Notes: generated by a model from the letters alone, not told the origin. A stretch of 64,000 nt of DNA from Microbacterium flavescens (GCF_018588945.1 NZ_JAFIWA010000003.1:186001-250000); one strand, 5' to 3'; shown: positions 47,197 through 56,619, counted from the stretch's first letter. Program-made: numbers and translations.

Positions 47197-47236
47197 GAAT
47201 CACATCCTTGTGATTCCGCCCGGGGGCGGCGATAAT
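47197..47236 (+). promoter_or_regulatory. DUF3145 promoter with palindrome over the -35
   Basis: TTGTGA (47208-47213), a 17-base spacer and GATAAT (47231-47236) form a textbook promoter. The -35 lies in the right arm of an 8-bp perfect palindrome, GAATCACA (47197-47204), TCCT, TGTGATTC (47209-47216). The placement suggests a repressor operator. The leader to the ATG would be about 75 bases. Confidence 0.65.
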
Positions 47237-47319
47237 GGCGACAGCACAATCGAACACGTACCGCCGGACATCCGTGCTCAGGTCGTTGGGGAAGACGCAC
47301 CTGATGAAACGGAGAGATC

Positions 47320-47823
47320 ATGGCGACACCACAGGCGCGTGGAGTGATCTACATTCACTCTGCGCCACGAGCGTTGTGCCCCCACCTGGAGTGGGCGATC
47401 GGTCGCGCTCTCGGCAGGGCCGTGAGCCTCGACTGGTCCGATCAGCCCGTCCTGAACGGCGCGCGTCGCGCCGAGTTCTACTGGGAGGGCGCCGCCGGAA
47501 CCGGCGCGGCACTCGCCACCGCGATCCGCGGCTGGGAGCACCTGCGCTTCGAGGTGACGGAGGACCCCACCCCGCGCAGCGACGGCGGCCGCTGGCTGCA
47601 CACGCCGGGACTCGGCATCCACTATGCGCAGACCGACAGTGCCGGCAACGTCGTGATCGGCGAGGACCGGGTGCGCTATGCGATGGAGGTGGCAGGCGGC
47701 AGCGCCGTCGAGCTGCACCGCGAGCTCCAGGTGGCCCTCGGGGCCGCGTGGGACGACGAACTCGAGCCCTTCCGCCACGCGAGCGACGACGCGTCCGTCG
47801 TCTGGCTGCACAAGGTGGGCTGA
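47320..47823 (+). CDS. DUF3145 family protein
   Basis: 167 aa, cytosolic. It matches DUF3145, an actinobacteria-restricted family of unknown function often found near the fatty acid synthesis cluster. Visible segments are GVIYIHSAPRALCPHLEWAI, a Trp-rich middle (EFYWEGAAGTGAALATAIRGWEHLRFEV) and ALGAAWDDELEPFRHASDDASVVWLHKVG near the end (given here in two parts with shared residues: ALGAAWDDELEPFRHAS, DDASVVWLHKVG). It has a GGAGAG ribosome-binding site. It faces fabF across a terminator and has its own operator-bearing promoter. Confidence 0.85.
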   Translation: MATPQARGVIYIHSAPRALCPHLEWAIGRALGRAVSLDWSDQPVLNGARRAEFYWEGAAGTGAALATAIRGWEHLRFEVTEDPTPRSDGGRWLHTPGLGIHYAQTDSAGNVVIGEDRVRYAMEVAGGSAVELHRELQVALGAAWDDELEPFRHASDDASVVWLHKVG

Positions 47824-47909
47824 CAGACTCGGGCGGTCGAGGCGTCGCCACCGACGCTCGGTGAGGAGACACCCGGGCAGCGGGAGGACGAATCACCGCC
47901 TGACACGAC

Positions 47910-47940
47910 AGACGCCCCCGGCGATCAGCCGGGGGCGTCT
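47910..47940. terminator. Bidirectional terminator between DUF3145 and fabF
   Basis: A perfect 13-bp stem (AGACGCCCCCGGC with GCCGGGGGCGTCT) with a GATCA loop lies between converging stops, and reads TCTTCG on the plus-strand side. Confidence 0.9.
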
Positions 47941-47952
47941 TCGCGTGAGGCG

Positions 47953-49191
47953 TCAGACGGAGCGGAACGCGACCACCGCGTTGTGACCGCCGAAGCCGAA
48001 GGAGTTGCTGATGGCGAGCTGCGGCCCGTCACCGAGAGGCTGCGCCTCGCCCGACACCTTCAGCGGGATCTCGGGATCCTGCGTCGAGATGTTGATGGTC
48101 GGGGGAGCGACGCGGTCGCGCAGCGCGAGGATCGTGAAGATCGCCTCGAGCGCGCCGGTCCCGCCCAGCAGATGGCCCGTCGACGCCTTCGTGGCCGACA
48201 CCGGGATGTCGTGCACGCGATCGCCGAAGACGCTCAGCAGCGCCTTGTACTCGGCGATGTCGCCCGTGGGCGTCGAGGTCGCATGTGCGTTGATGTGGGT
48301 GACCTCGTCGGGGCTCGCGCCCGCCGCTTCGAGCGCGAGGCGCACCGCGCGGGAGGCGCCGAGACCCTCCGGCTCGGGAGCGGTGATGTGGTACGAGTCG
48401 GCTGTGACGCCGCCGCCGACGACCTCGGCGTAGATCTTGGCGCCGCGTGCCTTGGCGTGCTCCTCGGTCTCGAGCACCAGGCACGCCGCGCCCTCGCCCA
48501 TGACGAATCCGTCACGGTCGACGCTGTACGGGCGCGAGGCGGTCTCGGGGGAGTCGTTGCGCTTGGACAGCGCCTGCATCGCCGCGAACGCCGCGAGCGT
48601 CAGCCCGTGGATCACGGCCTCCGAGCCGCCGGCGATGATGACGTCGGCGTGCCCGGCCTTGAGGGCGTCGACGGCATTCACGAGCGACTCCGTGCTCGAC
48701 GCGCACGCGGATGCGACGGTGCGCGCATAGGCGCGGGCGCCGAGGTGCATCGAGACCGCGGCAGCGGGGGCGTTGGGCATGAGCATCGGGACGCTCATCG
48801 GCATCACCCGACGCGGGCCCTTCTCCTTCAGGGTGTCCCACGCGGCGAGCGTGGTCTGCAGCCCGCCGATCCCCGTGGCGAAGTCGACGCCGAAGCGCTC
48901 CGGGTCGACCTCGGGCTTGCCCGCGTCCTCCCATGCCTCCTGCGCGGCGACCAGGGCGAACTGCGCCGACGGATCGAGGCGGTTGGCGACCGGACGCTCC
49001 AGAACCGTGTTGGGGCGGACCTTCGCCTCGGCGGCGAAGGTCACCGGGATCTGGTATTCCTGCACCCAGTCGTACTCGAGGGTGTGGGTGCCGGAAACCC
49101 CGCCCAGGAGGGCCGACCAGCTCTCGGGCGCGGTTCCGCCCAGCGGGGTGGAGGCGCCGATGCCGGTGACGACGATTCGGGGTGTGCTCAT
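47953..49191 (-). CDS. fabF: Beta-ketoacyl-ACP synthase II
   Basis: 412 aa thiolase-fold condensing enzyme. The Cys-His-His triad sits in VASACASSTESL, INAHATSTPTGD and NSFGFGGHNA. It condenses malonyl-ACP with growing acyl-ACP. It is the last gene of the fabD-fabH-acpP-fabF set and follows a strong hairpin after acpP. Confidence 0.97.
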   Translation of the reverse strand: MSTPRIVVTGIGASTPLGGTAPESWSALLGGVSGTHTLEYDWVQEYQIPVTFAAEAKVRPNTVLERPVANRLDPSAQFALVAAQEAWEDAGKPEVDPERFGVDFATGIGGLQTTLAAWDTLKEKGPRRVMPMSVPMLMPNAPAAAVSMHLGARAYARTVASACASSTESLVNAVDALKAGHADVIIAGGSEAVIHGLTLAAFAAMQALSKRNDSPETASRPYSVDRDGFVMGEGAACLVLETEEHAKARGAKIYAEVVGGGVTADSYHITAPEPEGLGASRAVRLALEAAGASPDEVTHINAHATSTPTGDIAEYKALLSVFGDRVHDIPVSATKASTGHLLGGTGALEAIFTILALRDRVAPPTINISTQDPEIPLKVSGEAQPLGDGPQLAISNSFGFGGHNAVVAFRSV

Positions 49192-49217
49192 GAGATGGAA
49201 GATCCTCGCGGGTCGGG

Positions 49218-49244
49218 CCGGTGGGGGCGTCGCGCCCCCACCGG
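49218..49244 (-). promoter_or_regulatory. Intra-operon hairpin between acpP and fabF
   Basis: A perfect 12-bp GC-rich stem (CCGGTGGGGGCG with CGCCCCCACCGG, plus-strand reading) with a three-base loop lies 8 bases after the acpP stop and 27 bases before the fabF start. It could be a partial terminator or a 3' stabiliser giving more acpP than fabF message. Confidence 0.65.
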
Positions 49245-49251
49245 GGTGGTC

Positions 49252-49500
49252 CTACGCCTGGTTGGACGTGATGTAGCTGACGGCGTCGCCCACGGTCTTG
49301 AGGTTCTTGACCTCGTCATCGGGGATCGTGACGCCGAACTTCTCCTCGGCGTTGACGACGATCGTCATCATCGAGATGGAGTCGATGTCGAGGTCATCGG
49401 TGAACGACTTCTCGAGCGCGACCTCGTCGGCCGAGATGCCCGTCTCGTCGGTGATGAGCTCGGCGAGTCCGGCGAGGACCTCGTCGCTGCTGAATGCCAT
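49252..49500 (-). CDS. acpP: Acyl carrier protein
   Basis: 82 aa, acidic. Ser41 in the D-S-I motif (DDLDIDSISMMTIV) is the 4'-phosphopantetheine site. It carries acyl chains for the FabH, FabF and FabD enzymes around it. A strong AGGAG ribosome-binding site sits just before the ATG, fitting a very abundant protein. Confidence 0.97.
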   Translation of the reverse strand: MAFSSDEVLAGLAELITDETGISADEVALEKSFTDDLDIDSISMMTIVVNAEEKFGVTIPDDEVKNLKTVGDAVSYITSNQA

Positions 49501-49573
49501 GGGTTTCTCCTGTTTTCTTCGGGGTCGCGGACCGGGTGGCCCGGATCAAGTCTAGGGTCGGGGCGCCGGACGC

Positions 49574-50575
49574 TCAGGGGAGGACGACGACCTGCGCGCC
49601 GAACACGAGCCCGGCGCCGAAGCCGATCTGCAGGGCCAGGCCGCCGCTCAGCTCGGGGTGCTCCTCGAGCAGGCGGTGCGTGGCCAGCGGGATCGACGCG
49701 GCGGAGGTGTTGCCCGTCGTCTCGATGTCGCGGCCCACGACGACGCTCTCGGGCAGGCCGAGCTGCTTGGCGAACTCGTCGATGATGCGCATGTTGGCCT
49801 GGTGGGGAACGAAGGCGGCGAGATCGGATGCCTCGATCCCGGCTGCCTCGAGAGCCTGGCGCGCGACCTTCACCATCTCCCACACGGCCCAGCGGAAGAC
49901 GGTCGGGCCCTCCTGGCGGAGGGTCGGCCACGGCGCGAGGCCGTCGCGGAACTCGGTCAGCGTGTGGTTCATGCCCACGGCGTCGGCCTTCGAGCCGTCG
50001 GAGCCCCAGACCGTCGGGCCGATGCCCGGAGTGTCGCTCGGGCCGATGACGACGGCGCCGGCTCCGTCGCCCAGCAGGAAGGAGATGCTGCGGTCGGTGG
50101 GGTCGACGACGTCGCTGAGCTTCTCAGTTCCGATCACGAGCGCGTACGAGGCGGCGCCGGCGCGGATCAGGGCGTCCGCCTGCGCGACGCCGTAGGCGAA
50201 TCCCGCACAGGCCGCGTTCACGTCGTACGCGGCCGCGGGGTTCGATCCGACGCGGTCGGCCACGATCGCCGACACCGAGGGCGTCTGCTTCGGGTTGCTG
50301 ACCGTCGCCACGATCACGGCGTCGATCTTCGCGGCATCCACGCCGGAGCGCTCGATCGCCTCGCGGGCGGCATCGGTGGCCAGGTCGATCGCGTCGGTCT
50401 CGGGGATCGCGCGTGTTCGCGTCACGATGCCGGTGCGCTGGCGGATCCACTCGTCGCTCGAGTCGATGGGCCCGACGAGGTCGTCGTTGGGGACGGAGAT
50501 CTCGCCACGCGCGGCGCCGTACGAGTAGATGCGCGTGTGAGCGGGCCCGGTGGGCTGGACGAGTGTGGGGGTCAT
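49574..50575 (-). CDS. fabH: Beta-ketoacyl-ACP synthase III
   Basis: 333 aa. It starts fatty acid synthesis by condensing acyl-CoA with malonyl-ACP. The active-site residues are C123 in NAACAGFAYG, His in PHQANMRII and Asn in GNTSAASIP. In actinobacteria FabH normally also takes branched primers. An ATG at 50593 overlaps the fabD stop, but 50575 has GGAG eight bases upstream and is preferred. Confidence 0.96.
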   Translation of the reverse strand: MTPTLVQPTGPAHTRIYSYGAARGEISVPNDDLVGPIDSSDEWIRQRTGIVTRTRAIPETDAIDLATDAAREAIERSGVDAAKIDAVIVATVSNPKQTPSVSAIVADRVGSNPAAAYDVNAACAGFAYGVAQADALIRAGAASYALVIGTEKLSDVVDPTDRSISFLLGDGAGAVVIGPSDTPGIGPTVWGSDGSKADAVGMNHTLTEFRDGLAPWPTLRQEGPTVFRWAVWEMVKVARQALEAAGIEASDLAAFVPHQANMRIIDEFAKQLGLPESVVVGRDIETTGNTSAASIPLATHRLLEEHPELSGGLALQIGFGAGLVFGAQVVVLP

Positions 50576-50589
50576 GCGAATTTCTCCGG

Positions 50590-51507
50590 TCATGCGTCGG
50601 CGGAGTCGCTCAGCAGAGCGGCCGCAGCCTGGAGGTCGTCGGGTGTCTTGACGGCGACGGCGGGAGTGCCGCGCAGGGCTCGCTTGGCGAGCCCCGTGAG
50701 CGTACCCGCGGGCGACAGCTCCACGATGCCCGACACACCCTCGGCAGCGAAAGACGTCATGCACAGATCCCAGCGCACCGCCGACGCGACCTGGTCGACG
50801 AGGAGGTCGACGAAGGCGGCGCCCGACGCCACGGCGGAACCGTCGCGGTTGCTCCAGATCGTGATGCGGGGATCGGATGCCGCGACCTCGGCCGCTGCGG
50901 TGCGCAGCGCCTCGACGGCGGGGCCCATGTAGCGCGTGTGGAAGGCGCCGGCCACCTGCAGCGCGATGACCCGCGCGCCGGCGGGCGGTTTCGCCGAGAG
51001 GGCTGCGAGGGCGTCGAGCGCGCCTGCCGCGACGAGCTGGCCGCCGCCGTTGTAGTTGGCGGGCGTGAGGCCCAGCTCGTCGAGCCGGTTGACGACGGAT
51101 GCCTCGTCCCCTCCGATGACCGCGCTCATGCCCGTCTGCTCGGCCGCGGCCGCCTCGGCCATCGCGCGACCGCGGATGCCGACGAGTCGCAGCGCGTCCT
51201 CCTCGGAGAGGATGCCGGCGGCCGCGGCTGCGGCGAACTCGCCGACCGAGTGTCCGGCGACACCGGCGACGCCCTCGCGATTCGCGAGAGCGTTCCACGA
51301 GAGGAGGCTGGCGGCGACGATGAGTGGCTGCGCGACCTGCGTGTCGCGGATGCGGTCGGCGTCCCATTCGGTGCCGGCGGCGACGAGGTCGACGCCCGAC
51401 CACTCCGAGTAGGCGGCCAGACGCTCGGCGGTGCCGTCCACGGAGAGCCAGGGAGACAGGAAGCCCGGGGACTGGGAGCCCTGTCCGGGGAAGACGGCGA
51501 TTCTCAC
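50590..51507 (-). CDS. fabD: ACP S-malonyltransferase
   Basis: 305 aa. GQGSQSPGF near the start and the nucleophile elbow GHSVGEFAA are present, with the later QVAGAFHTRYM holding the catalytic His. It loads malonyl groups onto AcpP. GTG start at 51507, with CAGGAT six bases upstream. It is separated from fasR by a terminator and carries its own upstream element shared with aceE. Confidence 0.96.
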   Translation of the reverse strand: MRIAVFPGQGSQSPGFLSPWLSVDGTAERLAAYSEWSGVDLVAAGTEWDADRIRDTQVAQPLIVAASLLSWNALANREGVAGVAGHSVGEFAAAAAAGILSEEDALRLVGIRGRAMAEAAAAEQTGMSAVIGGDEASVVNRLDELGLTPANYNGGGQLVAAGALDALAALSAKPPAGARVIALQVAGAFHTRYMGPAVEALRTAAAEVAASDPRITIWSNRDGSAVASGAAFVDLLVDQVASAVRWDLCMTSFAAEGVSGIVELSPAGTLTGLAKRALRGTPAVAVKTPDDLQAAAALLSDSADA

Positions 51508-51556
51508 TTGTCCATCCTGTCAAGGATCATGCGGGTCCTTCTGGCGATCTCCACAC

Positions 51557-51576
51557 GAAAAAGCCGAGGGGCTTTG
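51557..51576 (-). terminator. Rho-independent terminator after fasR
   Basis: On the minus strand a six-bp stem AAAGCC-CCTC-GGCTTT is followed by a run of five T. It is the only terminator in the window with a clear U-tract, and it ends the aceE-fasR transcript just before fabD. Confidence 0.72.
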
Positions 51577-51589
51577 TGAGACCTGTACA
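51570..51589. promoter_or_regulatory. Shared aceE/fabD element, fabD copy
   Basis: GGCTTTGT, four bases, CCTGTACA: identical at 17 of 20 positions to a site upstream of aceE, in the same orientation, 62 bases from the fabD start. The right half continues into the palindrome CTGTACAG (51583-51590). Candidate FasR operator. Confidence 0.55.
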
Positions 51590-51591
51590 GA

Positions 51592-52809
51592 TCAGGCGGA
51601 GCCGCGACGTGCAGCGGGAGCGCGCCGACGGGTGGCGTCGGTGCCGATCGAGCCCAGGATGAGGGCCGTCTGAAGGATCAGCGCCTCGCGTGGACCGGTG
51701 GCATCCCATCCGATGACCTCGGAGACGCGTTTGAGACGGTACCGGACGGTGTTCGGGTGCACGAACAGCTCGCGGGCCGTCGCCTCGAGCGAGCGGCCGT
51801 TGTCGAGATAGCTCCACAGCGTCGCGACGAGGTCGGCGCTGTGCGACTGGAGAGGACGGTAGATGCGGTCGACGAGCGTGAGCTTGGCGAGCGGATCGCC
51901 GGCGAGCGCGCGCTCGGGAAGCAGGTCGTCCGCCTCGACGGGCCGTGGGGCGTGCCGCCACGCACGGGCCACCGCGAACCCCGCCAGGGCCGCGCGGGCG
52001 CTCTGGCCGGCATCGACGAGGGCGGGCACGGTCGGACCGAGCACGAGGTATCCGGGGCCGAACCCGGGCTCCAGCCGCCGCGCGATCTCGGTGAACGGCA
52101 GGTCGGATGGCACGTCGTCCTGGCGTGCCGGCGACTCGGACCGGCCGATGACGAGCACCAGCCGCGACCCCTGCACCCCGATCAGCACGTCGACGCCGAG
52201 CTTCCGGGCGGTGCGCCGCAGCTGATCGATGTCGAACTGCGGGGGCGTCGTGCCGACGAGCACTGCCACCTCGCCGTGGCCGTGCCACCCGAGCGCGGCG
52301 ATCCGGCTGGGCAGCTCCTCGTCGGCTTCCCCGGTGAGGATCGAGTCGACGACCAGAGCCTCGAGACGGGCATCCCACAGCCCGCGCGCCTCGGCGGCGC
52401 GGGCGTAGACGTCGGCCGCCGCGAACGCCACGTCACGCGAGTACAGCAGGATCGCTTCGCGGAGATGGTTGCCCTTGCCGGCGACCCGCTCCTCGGTGAT
52501 CTCGACCGTCACGCGGATGAGCTGCAGCGTCTGCTGCAGGCTCACGCTCCGCAGCAGCTCGCGCGGCGCGGCTGCGAAGATGTCCGCGGCGATCCACGGC
52601 GTGGACGTCGGATCCTCGTACCAGGAGATGAACGAGGTGATGCCCGCCTGCGCGACGAGACCGACGGCCGACCGCCGCGCCGGCGGCATGTCGGCGTACC
52701 AGGGGAGCGTGTCCTCCAGTCGCTTGATCGTCGCCGTCGCGAGGTCGCCCGAGATGCGCCGCAGCCAGGCGAGCGTCTCGGTCTTGTCCATCGACGAGGG
52801 GGCGGGCAT
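51592..52809 (-). CDS. fasR: PucR/CdaR-type fatty acid biosynthesis regulator FasR
   Basis: 405 aa. The C-terminal PucR-type HTH is clear: SLEATARELFVHPNTVRYRL then KRVSEVIGW. The central region resembles the GGDEF-like domain of the family, and the N-terminal half is helical. In Streptomyces the orthologue placed upstream of fabD activates the fab operon. It starts 8 bases after aceE (ATG 52809; 52791 also possible), so it is expressed with pyruvate dehydrogenase. Confidence 0.88.
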   Translation of the reverse strand: MPAPSSMDKTETLAWLRRISGDLATATIKRLEDTLPWYADMPPARRSAVGLVAQAGITSFISWYEDPTSTPWIAADIFAAAPRELLRSVSLQQTLQLIRVTVEITEERVAGKGNHLREAILLYSRDVAFAAADVYARAAEARGLWDARLEALVVDSILTGEADEELPSRIAALGWHGHGEVAVLVGTTPPQFDIDQLRRTARKLGVDVLIGVQGSRLVLVIGRSESPARQDDVPSDLPFTEIARRLEPGFGPGYLVLGPTVPALVDAGQSARAALAGFAVARAWRHAPRPVEADDLLPERALAGDPLAKLTLVDRIYRPLQSHSADLVATLWSYLDNGRSLEATARELFVHPNTVRYRLKRVSEVIGWDATGPREALILQTALILGSIGTDATRRRAPAARRGSA

Positions 52810-52817
52810 CGCGCCGG

Positions 52818-55547
52818 TCAGCTCTCGCCGCCGGCGTTCCCGCTCGTGCCTGCGGTCACGTCGTGCAGGCGGTACTTCTCGATCGCCTGGGCGGCGAGAC
52901 CGCGGTCGACCACACCATCGGCCGCGAGGGCCTGGAGCGTGCGCACCACGATCGACGGGCCGTCGATCTTGAAGTAGCGACGTGCCGCGGCACGGGTGTC
53001 GGAGAAGCCGAACCCATCGGCGCCGAGCGTGACGAAGCGGTGCTGCACCCACGGGCGGATCTGGTCCTGGACCGCGTGCATGAAGTCGCTCACGGCCACG
53101 ACCGGGCCGGGAGTGTCGCGCAGCTTCTCGGTGATGTACGCGGTGCGCGGCTCCTCGTCGGGGTGCAGGAAGTTATGCTCGTCGGCGGCCAGGCCGTCGC
53201 GGCGCAGCTCCGTCCACGAGGTCACCGACCACACGTCGGCCTGCACGCCCCAGTCGTCGCGGAGGAGCTGCTGGGCCTCGAGCGCCCACGGCACGCCGAC
53301 GCCCGATGCGAGGAGCTGGGCACGAGGCCCGTCTCCCTCGGGCGAGGAGATGCGGTGGATGCCTCGCACGATGCCGTCGACGTCCACGTCCGCGGGCTCG
53401 GCCGGCTGGACCAGCGGCTCGTTGTAGACCGTGAGGTAGTACATGACGTTCGGGTCGGGGTGGTTCCCGCCGTACATGCGCTCGATGCCCGAGCGCACGA
53501 TGTGCGCGATCTCGTAGCCGTAGGCCGGGTCGTACGAGACGGTCGCGGGGTTCGTCGAAGCCAGCAGCTGCGAGTGGCCGTCGGCGTGCTGCAGGCCCTC
53601 GCCGGTGAGCGTGGTGCGGCCCGCGGTCGCGCCGATGATGAACCCGCGGGCCATCTGGTCGCCGGCGGCCCACTGGGCGTCTCCGGTGCGCTGGAACCCG
53701 AACATCGAGTAGAAGACGTACACCGGGATCAGCGGCTCGCCGTGCGTCGAGTAGGACGTGCCCGCCGCGGTGAACGCAGCCACCGCACCCGCCTCGTTGA
53801 TGCCCACGTGGACGATCTGACCCTGCGGGCTCTCCTTGTACGCGAGGAGGAGCTCGCGGTCGACCGACGTGTAGTTCTGGCCGTGCGGGTTGTAGATCTT
53901 CGCGGTCGGGAAGTACGCGTCCATGCCGAAGGTGCGCGCCTCGTCCGGGATGATCGGGACGATGCGGTGACCGAAGTCCTTCGCCCGCAGGAGATCCTTC
54001 AGCAGGCGGACGAACGCCATCGTCGTGGCGATCTCCTGCGTTCCGGAGCCCTTCTTCGGAAGCGCGTACGCCTCGTCGCCCGGAAGCTGCAGGCCCACGT
54101 GGTGCGTGCGACGCTCGGGGAGGAACCCGCCGAGCTCGCGTCGGCGCTCCAGCATGTACTGGATGGTCTCGTCCTGTGCGCCCGGGTTGTAGTACGGCGG
54201 CAGGTACGGGTTCTCGTCGAGCTGCTCGTCGGTGATCGGGATGCGCATCGAGTCGCGGAAGTACTTGAGGTCCTGCAGCGTCATCTTCTTCATCTGGTGG
54301 GTCGCGTTGCGGCCCTCGAAGTGGTGACCCAGGCCATAGCCCTTGATCGTCTTCGCGAGGATGACGGTCGGCTGGCCCTTGTGCTCCGTCGCCGCCTTGT
54401 AGGCCGCGTAGACCTTGCGGTAGTCCAGTCCGCCGCGGCGCAGCTTGCCCCAGATGTCCTCGTCGGACCAGTCCTTCACCAGCGCCGCGGTCCGCTCGTC
54501 GCGTCCGAAGAAGTGCTCGCGGATGAACGCGCCGTCCTCGGCGCGGTACGTCTGGAAGTCGCCGTCCGGGGTGGTGTTCATGAGGTGGACGAGCGCGCCG
54601 TCCGTGTCCTTCGACAGGAGCTCGTCCCAGCCGCTGCCCCAGACGACCTTGATGACGTTCCAGCCCGCGCCGCGGAAGAAGCTCTCGAGCTCCTGGATGA
54701 TCTTGCCGTTTCCGCGGACCGGGCCGTCGAGGCGCTGCAGGTTGCAGTTCACGACGAAGGTGAGGTTGTCGAGGCCCTCGTTCGCGGCGACCTGCAGCTG
54801 GCCGCGGCTCTCGACCTCGTCCATCTCGCCGTCGCCGAGGAACGCCCACACGCGCGAGTTCGTCAGATCCTTGATGCCGCGGTTGGTGAGGTACTTGTTC
54901 GACATCGCCTGGTAGATGGCGTTGATCGGTCCGAGACCCATCGAGACGGTGGGGAACTGCCAGTACTCCGGCATGAGCCGCGGGTGCGGATAGGACGGGA
55001 TGCCCTCCGGCGCCTTCGACTTCTCCTGGCGGAAGCCGTCGAGCTGCGCCTCGCTGAGCCGGCCCTCGAGGAAGGAGCGCGCGTAGATGCCGGGGGAGGC
55101 GTGGCCCTGGATGAAGATCTGATCGCCGCCGGTCGGGTCGTCGAGCCCGCGGAAGAAGTGGTTGAAGCCGACTTCGTACAGCGACGCCGACGACGCGTAG
55201 GTCGAGATGTGCCCGCCGACGCCGATGCCCGGGCGCTGCGCGCGGTGCACGGTGATGGCCGCATTCCAGCGCAGCCAGCGACGGTATCGGCGCTCGAGCT
55301 CCTCGTCACCGGGGAACTCGGGCTCGTTGTCGGGCGCGATGGTGTTGATGTAGTCCGTGGTCGGGACCTGCGGCACGTTCAGCTGCAGCTCGTGGGAGGT
55401 CTGCAGCAGGCTGAGCATGATCTCGCGGCCACGACCGTGGCCCTTGGCCTGAACGAGCTGCTGGAGGGATTCCTGCCACTCGGAGGTCTCATCGGGATCG
55501 CTGTCCAGGGGCTCCTGCGAGTACGGATCCTGATCGTTGACAGTCAC
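52818..55547 (-). CDS. aceE: Pyruvate dehydrogenase E1 component (homodimeric)
   Basis: 909 aa, normal for the homodimeric E1. The thiamine-diphosphate motif starts [10 protein letters not shown] and ends in [28 protein letters not shown] (two segments: [21 protein letters not shown]) holds active-site His residues. It decarboxylates pyruvate to feed acetyl-CoA synthesis. GTG start with GAAAGG upstream. Its 3' end runs into fasR. Confidence 0.97.
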   Translation of the reverse strand: MTVNDQDPYSQEPLDSDPDETSEWQESLQQLVQAKGHGRGREIMLSLLQTSHELQLNVPQVPTTDYINTIAPDNEPEFPGDEELERRYRRWLRWNAAITVHRAQRPGIGVGGHISTYASSASLYEVGFNHFFRGLDDPTGGDQIFIQGHASPGIYARSFLEGRLSEAQLDGFRQEKSKAPEGIPSYPHPRLMPEYWQFPTVSMGLGPINAIYQAMSNKYLTNRGIKDLTNSRVWAFLGDGEMDEVESRGQLQVAANEGLDNLTFVVNCNLQRLDGPVRGNGKIIQELESFFRGAGWNVIKVVWGSGWDELLSKDTDGALVHLMNTTPDGDFQTYRAEDGAFIREHFFGRDERTAALVKDWSDEDIWGKLRRGGLDYRKVYAAYKAATEHKGQPTVILAKTIKGYGLGHHFEGRNATHQMKKMTLQDLKYFRDSMRIPITDEQLDENPYLPPYYNPGAQDETIQYMLERRRELGGFLPERRTHHVGLQLPGDEAYALPKKGSGTQEIATTMAFVRLLKDLLRAKDFGHRIVPIIPDEARTFGMDAYFPTAKIYNPHGQNYTSVDRELLLAYKESPQGQIVHVGINEAGAVAAFTAAGTSYSTHGEPLIPVYVFYSMFGFQRTGDAQWAAGDQMARGFIIGATAGRTTLTGEGLQHADGHSQLLASTNPATVSYDPAYGYEIAHIVRSGIERMYGGNHPDPNVMYYLTVYNEPLVQPAEPADVDVDGIVRGIHRISSPEGDGPRAQLLASGVGVPWALEAQQLLRDDWGVQADVWSVTSWTELRRDGLAADEHNFLHPDEEPRTAYITEKLRDTPGPVVAVSDFMHAVQDQIRPWVQHRFVTLGADGFGFSDTRAAARRYFKIDGPSIVVRTLQALAADGVVDRGLAAQAIEKYRLHDVTAGTSGNAGGES

Positions 55548-55603
55548 AGATGACCTTTCGTCGTCTGGCAGATCGTGCCAGGTAATCGGTACCGGAGCGG
55601 ACA

Positions 55604-55623
55604 GGCTTTGTCGGCCCTGTACA
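55604..55623. promoter_or_regulatory. Shared aceE/fabD element, aceE copy
   Basis: GGCTTTGT, four bases, CCTGTACA, 56 bases upstream of the aceE GTG in the same orientation as the fabD copy. An ACAGG-N10-CCTGT inverted repeat (55601-55620) overlaps it. A second palindrome, CTGGCA-N5-TGCCAG (55565-55581), lies nearer the gene. The rest of the 189-base spacer to tRNA-Val holds no gene. Confidence 0.55.
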
Positions 55624-55736
55624 ACGCACCGTCTTCCAGCCTAGCGAGTCGTGGGGGTGGCGGATGCCCGCAGCAGCGGTCTGCTGAGCGCTCCGTCACG
55701 AGGCATCCGGCGTGACGACCGTAAACTGGTCGGCGA

Positions 55737-55812
55737 GGGCCTTTAGCTCAGCTGGTAGAGCGCCACGTTTACACCGTGGATGTCGTCGGTTCGATCCCGG
55801 CAGGGCCCACCA
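55737..55812 (+). tRNA. tRNA-Val (TAC)
   Basis: 76 nt including an encoded CCA: acceptor GGGCCTT with AGGGCCC, D-arm GCTC/GAGC, anticodon loop TTTACAC giving TAC, T-arm with GTTCGATCC, discriminator A. TAAACT at 55722-55727 is a plausible -10. Confidence 0.97.
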
Positions 55813-55851
55813 TCACGATCGTGACGTCGAGCCCCGGGGTAGGTTGGAGGC

Positions 55852-56583
55852 GTGAACGCCAGCCCCGCCGACCAACTCCGCCTCGTCGAGGTCGCCGAGC
55901 TCGATGCCCGCATCCGTCAGGCCGACCATGCCCGCAAGAACCCGCCGCAGGCGGGGAAGGTGCAAGAGCTGCTCGCCCACCGCCAGACCCTCTCGCAGGA
56001 GCTGACGGTCCGGCTCGGCGCGCGCGACGATCTGCGCACGGAGCTGGCGCGCATCGAGTCCGATGTCGCCGTCGTCGACGCACGCAGCGCGCGCGACGCC
56101 GAGCGGCTCGCCCACTCCTCGAACTCGAAGGAAGCGCAGGGGCTCGAGAGCGAGCTGGCATCGCTCGCCCGGCGCAAGAGCGACCTCGAGGACGCCGAGC
56201 TCGAGGTGATGGAGCGGCTCGAGCAGGCGGAGGCCGCTGTCTCCGAGCAGGAGGCTCTGATCGCCGAGACGAACGCGAAGGGTGCCGAGCTCAGCGCCGA
56301 GGGCAAGCGCGTCGTCGCCGAGGCGACGGCGGCGTTCGACGCCGCGACGCGCGACCGCGCGGCTGTGGCCGGTGAGGTTGCCGCCGATCTGATCGCCCTG
56401 TACGAGAAGCTCGCCCTGCGCAGCCCCGGCGCTGCATTCCTCCGCGCGCGAACGTGCGAGGGCTGCCACATGGTGCTGTCGGGCACCGACCTCAACGTTC
56501 TGCGACAGACCCCAGAAGACACCGTCGTGACCTGCCCCGAGTGCGGGTGCATCCTCGTCCGCACCGGCGAATCCGGACTGTGA
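55852..56583 (+). CDS. Zinc-ribbon coiled-coil protein (CT398-like)
   Basis: 243 aa. A long coiled coil rich in Glu/Ala/Leu spans about residues 10-190, followed by a C4 zinc ribbon (CEGCHMVL then TCPECGCIL). The family (C4-type zinc ribbon, CT398-like) is widespread in actinobacteria; a role as a scaffold has been proposed for relatives, but function here is unknown. The GTG start follows TAGGTT (55840-55845) by six bases, so it is leaderless. Confidence 0.87.
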   Translation: MNASPADQLRLVEVAELDARIRQADHARKNPPQAGKVQELLAHRQTLSQELTVRLGARDDLRTELARIESDVAVVDARSARDAERLAHSSNSKEAQGLESELASLARRKSDLEDAELEVMERLEQAEAAVSEQEALIAETNAKGAELSAEGKRVVAEATAAFDAATRDRAAVAGEVAADLIALYEKLALRSPGAAFLRARTCEGCHMVLSGTDLNVLRQTPEDTVVTCPECGCILVRTGESGL

Positions 56584-56619
56584 CGCCTCTCGTCGTCGTC
56601 GATTCCGACGGGGGCTCGT

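Noticed and set aside
47197..47216. CRP/GlxR-type binding site
   Set aside because: The half sites are everted (TCACA...TGTGA with a four-base centre), the opposite order and spacing of TGTGA-N6-TCACA.
52863..55553. 896-codon plus-strand frame opposite aceE
   Set aside because: aceE on the minus strand has full thiamine-diphosphate motifs; this is a shadow frame.
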